From the NCBI GenBank assembly GCA_050084985.1, contig JBITNC010000002.1, forward strand, positions 17,050,001-17,114,000: a DNA stretch of 64,000 nucleotides, written 5' to 3'. Source of the stretch: Nageia nagi. Its lineage: Eukaryota > Pinophyta. The position numbers and the translations under genes are program-made. How positions within the stretch are numbered: the first letter of the stretch is position 1; every line of letters begins with the position of its first letter. Positions 47,462 to 57,177 of this stretch are shown piece by piece. The notes below the pieces were generated by a model, which was not told where the DNA came from, made no database searches, and saw only the letters and a list, made by a program, of their open reading frames with translations.

Positions 47462-48240
47462 TGACGAGAAAGACTCTAAGAAGAAACCATAAGATAAGGA
47501 CAAGATCAATGTCAAAATAAAGAAAGATGATGATAAGAAGACTTGGTGCTCAAACTATAAGAAAGAAGGGCATGAGTACGATAAGTGTTGTTATACACAT
47601 ACAAAACTTAGACCAAATTATTTTAAGGAGAAATCTTAGAGGAAGGCAGCATCAGCACTACGCTTAATACCAATGTTGGTAGAAGAAGTAGAAGTTTGTG
47701 AGATAGAAGATGCTTTTTAAGTTGATGAGATACTTAATTTTATGGTTTTGAATTATTCATCATCAAAAGATAAAGAAGAGGAGAGGAAGATAAAATTATT
47801 CCACATAGTTTATAAGACCAAGATTGATGCACTTGTTGATCTCAGCTTTCAAGTGAATATGATTTCAGAGAACTTGGTGAAGATGTTTGAGCTAGAGACT
47901 CATCCACTTAAGTGGGTGAGCAATATGACAAATATGCGAGTCAAACACCAATGCAAGTTAAGGTTTTCCATTAATGTTAATTTCATTAATGAGGTTGAAT
48001 TTGATGTTGTACCTTTTGATATTGTTGTAATAGTGTTGGGTAGTCCTTATTTGTTTTATAAGGATGTTATATATTATAGGAAGAAGAATGAATATCATCT
48101 TGTTAAAGATGGCGAGAAATTCACTGTAATGCCTTATGTGAAAAAAAATAAAAAAAACATATTGTCATAGTGGTACAAGTGAAGAGTATCATCAATGCTT
48201 CCAAAAAATTAACACTTGTGATAGTAAAGCACCAAGAGGA
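47462..48240 (+). pseudogene. Zinc knuckle and protease relic of G5
   Basis: The reading starts in a Lys/Asp-rich segment (KKDDDKKTW) and the knuckle CSNYKKEGHEYDKC (about 47551-47592), whose second Cys is Tyr. After one frame change, 47742-48170 gives ALVDLSFQVNMISENLVKMF, then KHQCKLRFSINVNFINEVEF, DVVPFDIVVIVLGSPYLFYK and EYHLVKDGEKF. This is an RVP_2-like retropepsin: Leu-Val-Asp-Leu-Ser replaces the active-site Asp-Ser-Gly, so it would be inactive. A tail with INASKKLTLV (48185-48225) is the usual linker toward reverse transcriptase, which does not follow. Confidence 0.75.
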
Positions 48241-48559
48241 CAAGCAACCATCAATTTAAGTATAGTATGATCAGATTTTAAGAAGCAAGATCAAATACAA
48301 CAAGAAGAAGTTTCTTTAAGGTATTCATCATTAAAATAAGGATAAGAAGAATCAAAAAAATAGAATGGGAGTGCTAGGAGGTGTAGAACCTTACTCACCA
48401 TTCATAATTGTTGGAGGATTTATGCCATGGAATCCTTTATGATTTCAACATATCATCCATGGCGAGGAAGATGGTATGAATCTACTTGGTGAACATTTGT
48501 TACTCATCATTATATTTGATAAGAATTTGGATACCAAATGTCTTCTCATAGGGGATTCA
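48241..48559 (+). other. Short spacer between G5 protease and 3' LTR
   Basis: Only about 320 bp with stops in all frames. No reverse transcriptase, RNase H or integrase motif is visible. The end (GGGGATTCA before 48560) could be the purine tract. Confidence 0.5.
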
Positions 48560-49083
48560 TGTCCAAAAAGTGGATCAATAATAAATAAAGGACTTAAGCA
48601 CCAATACTATGGGTAGCACCATCACAAAGATTCTTGTAGAATTGGATGTTAGTACTTTAGTGGATCATGGTGAGAGGTGTTAGCATCATTTAGGAAGTTC
48701 TTAGAGTTGATTTGACATATTTTGTTTCATGAATCGATATCTAACCTACTAAATTGACTTAATACCCAACTAGGGAAGCTCAAATTGACTTTAACCCAGA
48801 AAAAATGCATTATTTGGTAGTGGTAATGTTGGTGATAGTGCTAGCACTAGGTATACTAGAGTATTTTAACTTCATATTTGGGGAGTTAAACTTAATATGA
48901 TTGTAATAGTTATTTATTACTTTGTGTTTAAATTTTGGTATAAGTTCCCTAACGTTAACGTTAGTCATCCCGAAAAGATACACAAAAGTTGAAGGAGTTT
49001 TGGGCATTATAAAATCATCTTAAGAGTTATGGAGGCCATTGAAAAACCAAGAGGTGTTAGTTTTCTGTATAAATACTTCCATA
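48560..49083 (+). repeat. 3' LTR of G5, interrupted
   Basis: It matches 30139 onward from TGTCCAAAAAGTGGATC to AAAATCATCTT, then contains a TATA-like GTATAAATAC at 49060. It is cut at 49083 by the C6 LTR. Confidence 0.75.
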
Positions 49084-49566
49084 TGTTAGAATTTCTAATG
49101 CATTATTATTTGGCATCTAAAATATAACTCACTTACTTAATTCATCTAAATACTTAAAAGTAGTTATAAATACCATTTAGTAGTTAGGGAATTAAATAAG
49201 TGCAACTTGATCTTTCTTACCTCATGTAAACCTTGGGTAAAAATGTGAGTTATTGTGGGGTTCTCTCCTATAAATAAAGGGCTTGGCCTTATTATAATAC
49301 ACACTTGAATGGAGCAAAGTTACGCTTATACTTTGTAGATTGATAGGATGAGAGAGAGATTGTAAGCATTGTAAGAATTATCTTTGAGAAGTAAAGATCT
49401 TGATTTAAAGTGGAGTACTCTCATCCTTGAGAGGAACCCCTATATTTGCTTATATCACTTTGTGGATGAATGTGAGTGTGTTTGTGTTGTTATAGTATGA
49501 GTTTCATTGTGGTTAAAGAGGATACTTCAAGTTTGATATTAGGGATAAGAGGATCTACTCTTTTTA
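49084..49566 (+). repeat. 5' LTR of C6
   Basis: It starts TGTTAGAATTTCTAATGC, similar to the C1 LTR, and ends CTACTCTTTTTA where C1 has ATCTCTTTCA. The TATA-like CCTATAAATAAAG is near 49269. Confidence 0.82.
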
Positions 49567-50460
49567 ATTGGCATCTAGAGCCATCCTTGAAGATTCATCC
49601 TACTCCTTTTGTGAAGTAAAACCACCCAAAGGTATAACCTCTCTCTCGCTTTATTTTTTAAAGTTATCTCAATGATACCAACATATTTTTCTAAGAATTC
49701 AATTTTGTGAGAAAAAATCACTTGAAAGTAACAATATCATTGTTGAGCAATTATTTTTTTTACTAACATTCTTGATTTTTAAATCTCTCAAAATTACTTA
49801 ACAATAATGTATTGTTATGGTATTTATAGTAGTAGAAATTTGCAATAACAAATTTACTCTTTAGATATTTTTTATGATATGAGTAAAATTTGTACAATCT
49901 AAAAAAAAAAATCTTTATATACAAAAATTTAAAGATTGTTATTTTTTTTTTCACATACCTATGATTATTAAAAATAAGGTATGTCTTTTCTATCATATAT
50001 AATATACAAAATTATATATTTGATAATAGGTTTTTATATTATATAAAAAAAAGTTTTTTTACTGAACAATCTTTTTTTTAACTTTTATAATAAATAAAAG
50101 GAGAGTGACTGCAGTTGGGCAGCCTGCAACTGGTCATCACCTTCACTACCGTTGTCTTCGTGGCTTTTCTGTAGACCCCTTCACAACAGCTCTTCTGCAA
50201 CTGCACTCCCTCCATTTGAGCATTGCCCTGCCTCCCTCCTTCCCACAGACCTATGGAGCATTGTTGTCTAAATCCATTTGTGAATTCTTTAAGGAGGCTA
50301 GGTAGTTTTTTTTTTAATGCCTTGGACGGATTTCTGATGTTGTTTGATGCATTTGGTACAATCGAGTAATGCTAACATTTACTTCCCTTTCTTGAGCGTC
50401 ATATACCAACAAATTGAATCAATTATGTTCGTTTATAATCTTTGTTGATATATAACCTTT

Positions 50461-50504
<44 letters not shown>

Positions 50505-50881
50505 GATAAAGAGAAATTTTTTTTTCTTTAATTTCTTTGTGGGAAGTTTTTTTTGAAAAATTAGTAAACATTTTCTTTTGACTCTATAATTGAAGGAGAA
50601 ATTTTTTTGTTCTCCTTAAAGAGTTAATTATTTCTAAAATGAAAGTGTTTAAAAGAGGAGTCTTATTATTTTAAATGTTAAGAAGGGAAAAAAAATTCTT
50701 CATTTTTTAGGAACCTTTAGGGGGCATTGTTTATGTGTATTTAAAAAAAGGGGGGGTAAATTAATCCTTGTTATAAAAGTGCTTAAATATGTGCAAATAT
50801 GTTCTTCCTTACTCCTTGATCTAATCTTGTTTTAAATAGAAATAGGAGTGTCTTTTATTATATCTTCTAAGCATAGCAAAG
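49567..50881 (+). other. Leader of C6, left of the LINE
   Basis: It holds the primer-binding site at 49569-49581, homopolymer tracts, a GC-rich block at 50100-50300 (start GTGACTGCAGTTGG), and (AT)17 at 50467-50501. No gene is recognised; the open stretch at 50105-50305 has no domain. Confidence 0.6.
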
Positions 50882-50894
50882 TAAGGAGCCCTAT

Positions 50895-52497
50895 GAAGAA
50901 AGAACAATGTTGCAATGCTCCGAGGTGATCGTTCCCCCTCCCCAACCCTCGTATTGTGATGCACTGCAATTCTTGAACGTTGCACACCAGCTCAGTGTGA
51001 GGCCTTTGCATTTTAATTTCTTTTGTATGCCCAAACCCGATGATAGGAAAACAACAAATGGTTGTTTGAAAGCCACTTAGGATGTTCTGATTCTCAGAAT
51101 AAATTTCCTAGATCTCACTAATGAGAAAGAAAACCTAGATGCTAGAGCGCTAATATGTAGATTTCTAGGTATTCATCCTCACCTGCACTCTCTTGAAGCA
51201 TGGGCTACTAAAAATTGGCATAGTAATGGAGGCATTTGAATATGTGTTTTCTCCCACAGTTATTTCCTCACCATTTTTGCTTCTGAATTAGTAAGGGACC
51301 AAATCTTCCAAGATAGCTTGTAGTTTTATGGAACAGTCAGTCTCTTCATGAAACCCTAGCATCAAGGGTTTAATCCATCAGAAGAATCTCCATCCTTTGC
51401 TCCGATTTGGGTAAGACTAAATACCCTACCTCTTGAATTGTGGAACTCATCAATTTTTGAAGCTATAGGAAATGCTTTAGGCACTTTTGTGGGTGCATAA
51501 GATATAACCTAAGGCTTTCAACATTTGTTATATTCTTGCATTTATGTATTCTTATATTTAAAGTAACTACTTCCTGCATATATCTCGATTTAGGTTGATG
51601 ATTATGAATGGTTGCAAACCCTAAACTACAAGAATATTCCTTTTTCATGCCATTCCTATCATGAGGATGAGCATTTAGCTAGGAATTATCTGCTCAACCC
51701 TCCTAGTGCTGACCCCACTCAAGCCCCCTCTGAGGTTTTCTAGTTTCTCAAGAATAAAACCTCCTTATGTAAGCAATCCTTTCCTTGCCATGATGCTAGA
51801 GATACTAATCCTTTCCAACATTTAGAGCCTATGGAGGATATCCTTGAGGATTCTCTAGCTCTTGATAATGAGTCCCTTAATCCTACCCCCTTGAGCTAGT
51901 GACTCAAACTCTTGATAAGCACCCCTAATCCCATCATCCCCATAGTGATTCATACCTAGCTACCCATCCCTCTAGCTCCTCCTCAACAAATGGTTATAGA
52001 TCAGCTAGTAGAAAGTTACTTTGATAAGGATCTCACCTATCAGTGCATTATTTTGAACTAGTCAATGATAGACCCTTCCATGATGACATCCATGCAAATA
52101 GATTCAACATCAATTATTCTTAAAGCACCTTATCATCCCTTCAAGAATCACTTAAATGGCTCCAACTATCAAGAAAACACATTTGAAATTCAAAAAGACA
52201 TCTAGGAATCTCTTAAAAAAATAGGGAGGCTTATCTCTTCAAGAATTTCCATCTCTCAGAGCCATTGCAGGCATTATTGGGGGTCCACAATCTCAAATTG
52301 ATGGCTTTCTATCACCAAAGAAGCTAAAGTGATTATCGAATTCATTTTCCAATAGTTGAATACCTTGAGATAGTTAAGTAGTCTTTGGTTTAACCTTATA
52401 TGCCATTATAACAATGCTCTATACGTAACAGTCCATTGTTCTTCTCTATACTCTTTTTCTTAGCATAAATACAATTATTTTTAACCACAAAAAAAAT
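50895..52497 (+). mobile_element. Short LINE copy with 13-bp target duplication
   Basis: TAAGGAGCCCTAT is at 50882-50894 and again at 52498-52510, and the insert ends in an A-tract (52488-52496). These are the marks of target-primed reverse transcription. The corresponding uninterrupted site is seen in the C1 leader near 14660. The insert is only 1.6 kb. It carries an ORF1 relic but no ORF2 (endonuclease and reverse transcriptase), so it was either copied from an internally deleted template or from an ORF1-only element. Confidence 0.9.
51123..51900 (+). pseudogene. LINE ORF1 relic (DUF4283 plus zinc knuckle)
   Basis: The frame from about 51133 reads ALICRFLGIHPHLHSLEAW, FYGTVSLFMKP, GFNPSEESPSFAPIWVRL and LPLELWNSSIFEAIGNALG, with three stops. 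This is the DUF4283 pattern typical of plant L1-type LINE ORF1. After a frame change, 51597-51690 reads DYEWLQTLNYKNIPFSCHSY and HEDEHLARN, the W-Q-(I/L)-Y-nIPF linker and a zinc knuckle with damaged Cys positions. TNPFQHLEP near 51808 matches the usual ORF1 tail. ORF1 proteins bind LINE RNA. This copy is dead. Confidence 0.85.
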
Positions 52498-52510
52498 TAA
52501 GGAGCCCTAT

Positions 52511-53340
52511 TGTAAGAATGGATACAATCGAAAAGAAAAATAATAAGTTTTGGAAGAAAGCAAAGAAGAGATAATATGAAGATAAAATGCTAAAGTTCTC
52601 AATCCTTATAAGATAAAGAAATGATGTCATAACTCAAATGCTCCACTTTCAAACCCTCTATATAGTGGACTCCAATGCTTTTATGATTGAGTAAATGGCT
52701 CTTCCTCTTGAAATAAGTCTTCCCTAAGCAAGTTGGTTTTAATTGATATTATTTTTATATTAAGTTGTTAATACTTGTGTTAACCATTGAGCATGTTGTA
52801 AAGCTCCTAGAGCTTTTTATGTAACTAACCCAAAAACTAAGGAAACTATAAACCCCTCATTGTGTGTGGTTTTCCTTATTTTGTGTTAAATAATCAATAG
52901 GTGCTCAAATTAGGTTAAGTTAATGGTAAAATGTGACTAACTACAAATACTAACATCAAATGCTAACTACAATTGTAGATTAGGATTTAGTAACCTTCAA
53001 ACTACTTAAGATTAAACAAGTGCACTAATATGACTTACAATCTACTAACACTAACTTACAACTTACTAACTTCAAATTACTAACCCAATAAAAGCTACTA
53101 ATCTACAACTTATCATTTTTAATTTATACAAATTTGTACAAGTTTCTTTCACTTGCAACAATATGAATTAGTTCATATTGGTTGTTTACTTTCAATTGTT
53201 ATGATAGTTAGTTAAATGCTTGATGGTTAGCTAAATATTTGTTAGTTACAAATAATTATTATGATGGTTGAATAATTATGCTACTTGCAATTGTGATTAT
53301 GGTTAAAAATTGTAGGCTTCTTATGCTTTAATCAATCAAC
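52511..53340 (+). other. Leader of C6, right of the LINE
   Basis: It is clearly homologous to the C1 leader at 14670-15500 (GGAAGAAAGCAAAGAAGAGA, later AAGCAAGTTGG and the AACTACAAATACTAAC-like tracts). No coding sequence. It is rich in CTAACTACAA-type words. Confidence 0.65.
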
Positions 53341-53355
53341 CTTTCTTTTATATAA

Positions 53356-53612
53356 ATGGGAGATTCCTTTACACCTAAGCACATCCATGATGGTTACAAC
53401 TATGGTATTTGGGAACCAAGGATGAAAGCAGAGCTTCAAACACGCAAGATTTGGCAAACAATGAGTGAGAATCAAGTCACCCCAATAGAAGCTAAAGCAC
53501 TTGAGGTATACAACAACAAGAATGAGTTGGAAACTTCTATGATTTTTAAGGTAGTTTCAAATGAAGTTCTCCTTATAATTTCAACCTCAACATCTGCCAA
53601 AGAAGCTTGGTT
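53356..53612 (+). pseudogene. Copia gag start of C6
   Basis: The start Met at 53356 opens a clean frame: MGDSFTPKHIHDGYNYGIWE, then RMKAELQTRKIWQTMSENQV and ALEVYNNKNELETSMIFK, to SAKEAW. It is the best preserved N-terminus of this gag family in the window and shows where the relics in C1 and C2 should begin. After SAKEAW, where the relatives have DKLK, the sequence changes to unrelated DNA, so the element was cut here. Confidence 0.88.
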
Positions 53613-54200
53613 GGAAAATGAAATGAATCTCTTATTTGGAAAAGTGTATATCTTTTTTAATGTTTGGAAAATTGTATATCTTTTTTAATATTTGGAAAAA
53701 TGAAGTCATTAAATCTTGTTTGAAAAAAATGCATCTCTTTTTTGGATGGATAATAAATAACCATCATGTATTAGCTTTATGATCACTATATTTGGTTTGG
53801 TAATGATAACTCTTTGGATTATATGTCCTTACTTAGAAGATAATAAAAAATTCCATAACATAGTATATGTCCTTATTGGGTGGATGATAAATAACCATCA
53901 TTAGTTTAATTTTATGATCATCTTGTTTGGACATTATCACCCTTTTTTGTTGGAGAAAAACTAACCATCATCTTGTTTGGATATTGTTACCCTTTGTTGG
54001 TTGGGGAAGAACTAACCATCACCTTCATGAGACATCCATGAAGGGAAGATGAATGTTAGTGCATGAGTCAATGAATGGGATACTTGGTTCTTTTATAATG
54101 ATGTCTATCCATGAATAGGGAATTGAGTGTTACCATGAGGATATGATGCATCTATGATGATTATTGATCTCACTATCATTATTATATCTTTAATAGTTTA

Positions 54201-54280
<80 letters not shown>

Positions 54281-56739
54281 TCATTCTTTTCACTTAATTG
54301 TTTCATTCCATGAGGACCATTTCACTTTACAATTAATGCAAAGAGGGGGGAACAAATATAATCAAACTTTGATGATCAGATGGCTTCACAAGAAAAATAG
54401 GGAAGTATCAAATTTTTCTTTCTTTATCTTTTTATTTTTTCTTCCTTTGTACACACAATTACAACTTGAATACCAATTTAAATTTCTTACCAACGGGTTG
54501 GTTTAGATATTATTTTATGAATGTCAATTTTCTAATAGCTTCCAATTGTAATTCACACTCTTCATTTTGTCAATCATTTCTCCTTTGTATGTCATTATTA
54601 ATGAATCAATTATGACCTCATTTATTTCTACATCATCAAGTTTTTTAGCATATCCTTGAACAAATTCTTCTTTTTCATCTTGATATTCTCATGTTCTCCT
54701 TGATTTTTACCTCCTCTAATGTCTATTAAATATTCTTCATCATAATATTCTACCTTTATATACTTTTTTGAATTCATTTTATTTTTCTTGATTGTCATAT
54801 TATGTATCAAATATCTTTCTTTTATGTTCTATATATACTTCAAGATTAGGATCATGATCATTTCTATGTTGAACATCATTATCATTATGTTATTCAATAT
54901 AGCTTCATTTTGCTCTTCATTATTGTTTGGATCAAATCCAATACCACCCCTGGTATCTCTTTGCTATGGAGGTTATATATGAGAAATAAGAGTATGTACA
55001 TTTGAACTACATTATCTATAAGTACATTATTGAAAGATAATTTTTTTGGGTGTTTACATCGATTGCTAAAAAAGATTCCTCCACAAGGTATTTATCTAGT
55101 TTGGATACAGATTCTTGAGACTGAGCTTCATCTTCTTGACCAACAACATCCTCTTTACTTCCTCGAGGGGGTGTAATTTATGAAAATTAAAATTAACTTA
55201 GTCCTAATATAAGTTAGTTATATTATATTTAAATTAAATTAAATTCTTTTACCAAATTTAATTATTCTATAAATGATAAATAGAATTTGACAATATGAAA
55301 TGATATGGCAATATTAGTGCAATGTAAGAAACTAGGGCATATTAGAGATCTATGACAAGTTGTAACAATCAAGAATAACAATCCTAGATCTAGCTTAAAC
55401 AAATATAAATAAGAAAAGAAATAATTGTACACCTATTTTAAATGGATTTAAATGTTTGAGAAGTATCGCCAAGCTATCTAAAAATTTAATGGTTTTGGTA
55501 AGATTAATGGTTATCTTGGATTTTGTAGGGGCTAAGATCAACCTCGATGATGATCAAGCTCCTCCTTGTAGGTTAGTGATCAAAACTAAATAAGCAATGA
55601 AAGAATTTCTCAAAGCATGCATGAAATACATAAAAAAAATAAATTGATATCACAATAGACATAAAAACTAAAGATTAATTCCATAGCAACTTTTCAAGTA
55701 TCAAAATTCCCCAAAATTAGGAATTGATGGTCCTATGTGTTTGAAATGGGATTGTTGGTGATCTTATTATTGAGGCTATTTACAGCTTTGAAATTTATGG
55801 AGGTTGTTGTATGACTTTGAGGTTTGGGATATGAGCTTTTCTTTTTTTTGTTATATCTTAAAACTCAATATTTTGATGTAAAGTAGTTTCCAACTTGATT
55901 TGAAATTCTTGCAATATCTTCCTTTATGAATTAGCTTTAAAATGACTATCTTGGTGAGCTCATAGGGTTTGTAGATAATACTTATAACACTTCAAACCTT
56001 GGCTCCTCAAGAAAGGGTTTGCATTAAATCATAGAAAGCTTAATCATCATCATGAGTGTGGAGAGCTTTTATTTTGGTGAGTAGAAATAACTTGATCATA
56101 AAGAGGTTTAGTGATTAGAAATATCCTCAACTTTTTTTATTGTTGGTAGTCCATCCTTACATATTTATACCTTGGAATCAAATTCCATATCTGAGAGTTT
56201 CTCTTCCATCAAAATCACTCGGGAGTCGCACCCAACCTCATCCACACCAATAGGAAACCTTTATCTAGACTTTGTAATATATCACCATCATGTGAGAAGC
56301 AAAGAATTTTGAACTTGGATCTCTCTTTCAACACTTAAAAGTTTTCACACCCACTTTCTCTCCAACTTCTCCAAACATGAGTTGACTATATCCTCAAATT
56401 TTTGTTTTATCTACTTTACAAAATATAAAACAATAATAAGATTATCCTTCCATTCCTTTCTCTTCAGTTAATCAATCATTTTAAATACCTAAATTAATTA
56501 TTCTTAATAAATCAAATTTAAATATCTACATCATATATACTTATTTTATCTTTACAACATCATTTTTCATAGTACATCAAAGGATTTAATAATACCGTAG
56601 CACCCACCCATATTTGATTGCACGACTATCTTCGATGGAGATATATAACCTTACCTTTGCTTGATTCGACCTTATAAGAAACTAATCACCCCTACAATTT
56701 CTATAAAAATATCAATCCACTTGCCAAATATCAAAACAT
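53613..56739. other. Unassigned AT-rich stretch
   Basis: A short tandem repeat of GTATATCTTTTTTAAT-type units lies at 53645-53690. Several copies of ACCATCAT-containing sequence with small changes follow (53760-54020). No gene is recognised; the minus-strand ORF at 54628-54810 is Lys/Glu/Asn-rich without a known domain. Confidence 0.4.
54204..54278. repeat. (AT)n microsatellite
   Basis: About 37 uninterrupted AT units. Length is likely to vary between individuals and to be prone to assembly error. Confidence 0.97.
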
Positions 56740-57177
56740 CATTATATTTATAAAATCTGCTCGACCTTTTCAAACTTTCCCGTTAAAAAATAGGTTTGTA
56801 AATGGTCAAAGGTCGAATGAACCCATTTAAATATTTGAATATCCTTAAATCCTTTGTCTTTCCTGCCGACCTGACCTCATCCCCACTCATCACCTACACT
56901 CCTCGAATTGCCTTCCAATCAATCTCCTTCACCTCCCAACTCCTTTACGGAGACGCCAATAAATCCCTCCTTCTATCCCCAACTCCATTGCTCTTCAGAT
57001 TCTTGAAAAAAAAATTATGTATATTATCTTCTTCAAATCCTTGATAGAAGAATTCTGTATATTTTCTTCATAGATCCTTGATAGAAGAAAGAATTCTGTA
57101 TTATATCTTCTTCATCAGATTCTTCATAGAAGAATTCTGTATTATCTTTTGGTTTTACGTAGGTTGGATAGGATAGG
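56740..57177 (+). promoter_or_regulatory. Promoter and 5' untranslated region of the PB1 gene
   Basis: TATTTATAAAATC near 56748 is a good TATA candidate and would start transcription near 56780. The likely leader contains a C-rich part (56850-57000). At about 57016-57140 a unit of about 40 bp, ATCTTCTTC...GATAGAAGAATTCTGTATT, is repeated three to four times in tandem with small gaps. No upstream ATG-led ORF longer than the one at 56802-57044 is seen; that one ends before the gene. Confidence 0.6.

Larger units (their letters stand above)
30139..49083 (+). mobile_element. Gypsy-like LTR element G5 with gag and protease only, host of C3
   Basis: A direct repeat of more than 450 bp at 30139-30757 and 48560-49083 forms the LTRs. 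The first is followed by primer-binding site TGGTATCAGAGC (31266-31277). Inside are a Retrotrans_gag domain (31430-31920), a zinc knuckle and an RVP_2-type protease (47462-48240). After the protease the frame closes and only about 320 bp remain to the 3' LTR, so reverse transcriptase and integrase are absent. That fits a non-autonomous gag-protease element or a large deletion. The 3' LTR is cut at 49083 by C6. C3 has split the gag, with loss of the middle of gag at the far junction. Confidence 0.72.
49084..53612 (+). mobile_element. Copia element C6, 3'-truncated, host of a LINE
   Basis: The 5' LTR (49084-49566) is followed by primer-binding site TGGCATCTAGAGC (49569-49581), a long leader with a LINE inserted, and the first part of gag. 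Homology to C1 stops in gag at about 53612 and no pol or 3' LTR follows. The leader matches the C1 leader in its order of features, including the GC-rich block and the AAGGAGCCCTAT segment. Confidence 0.85.
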
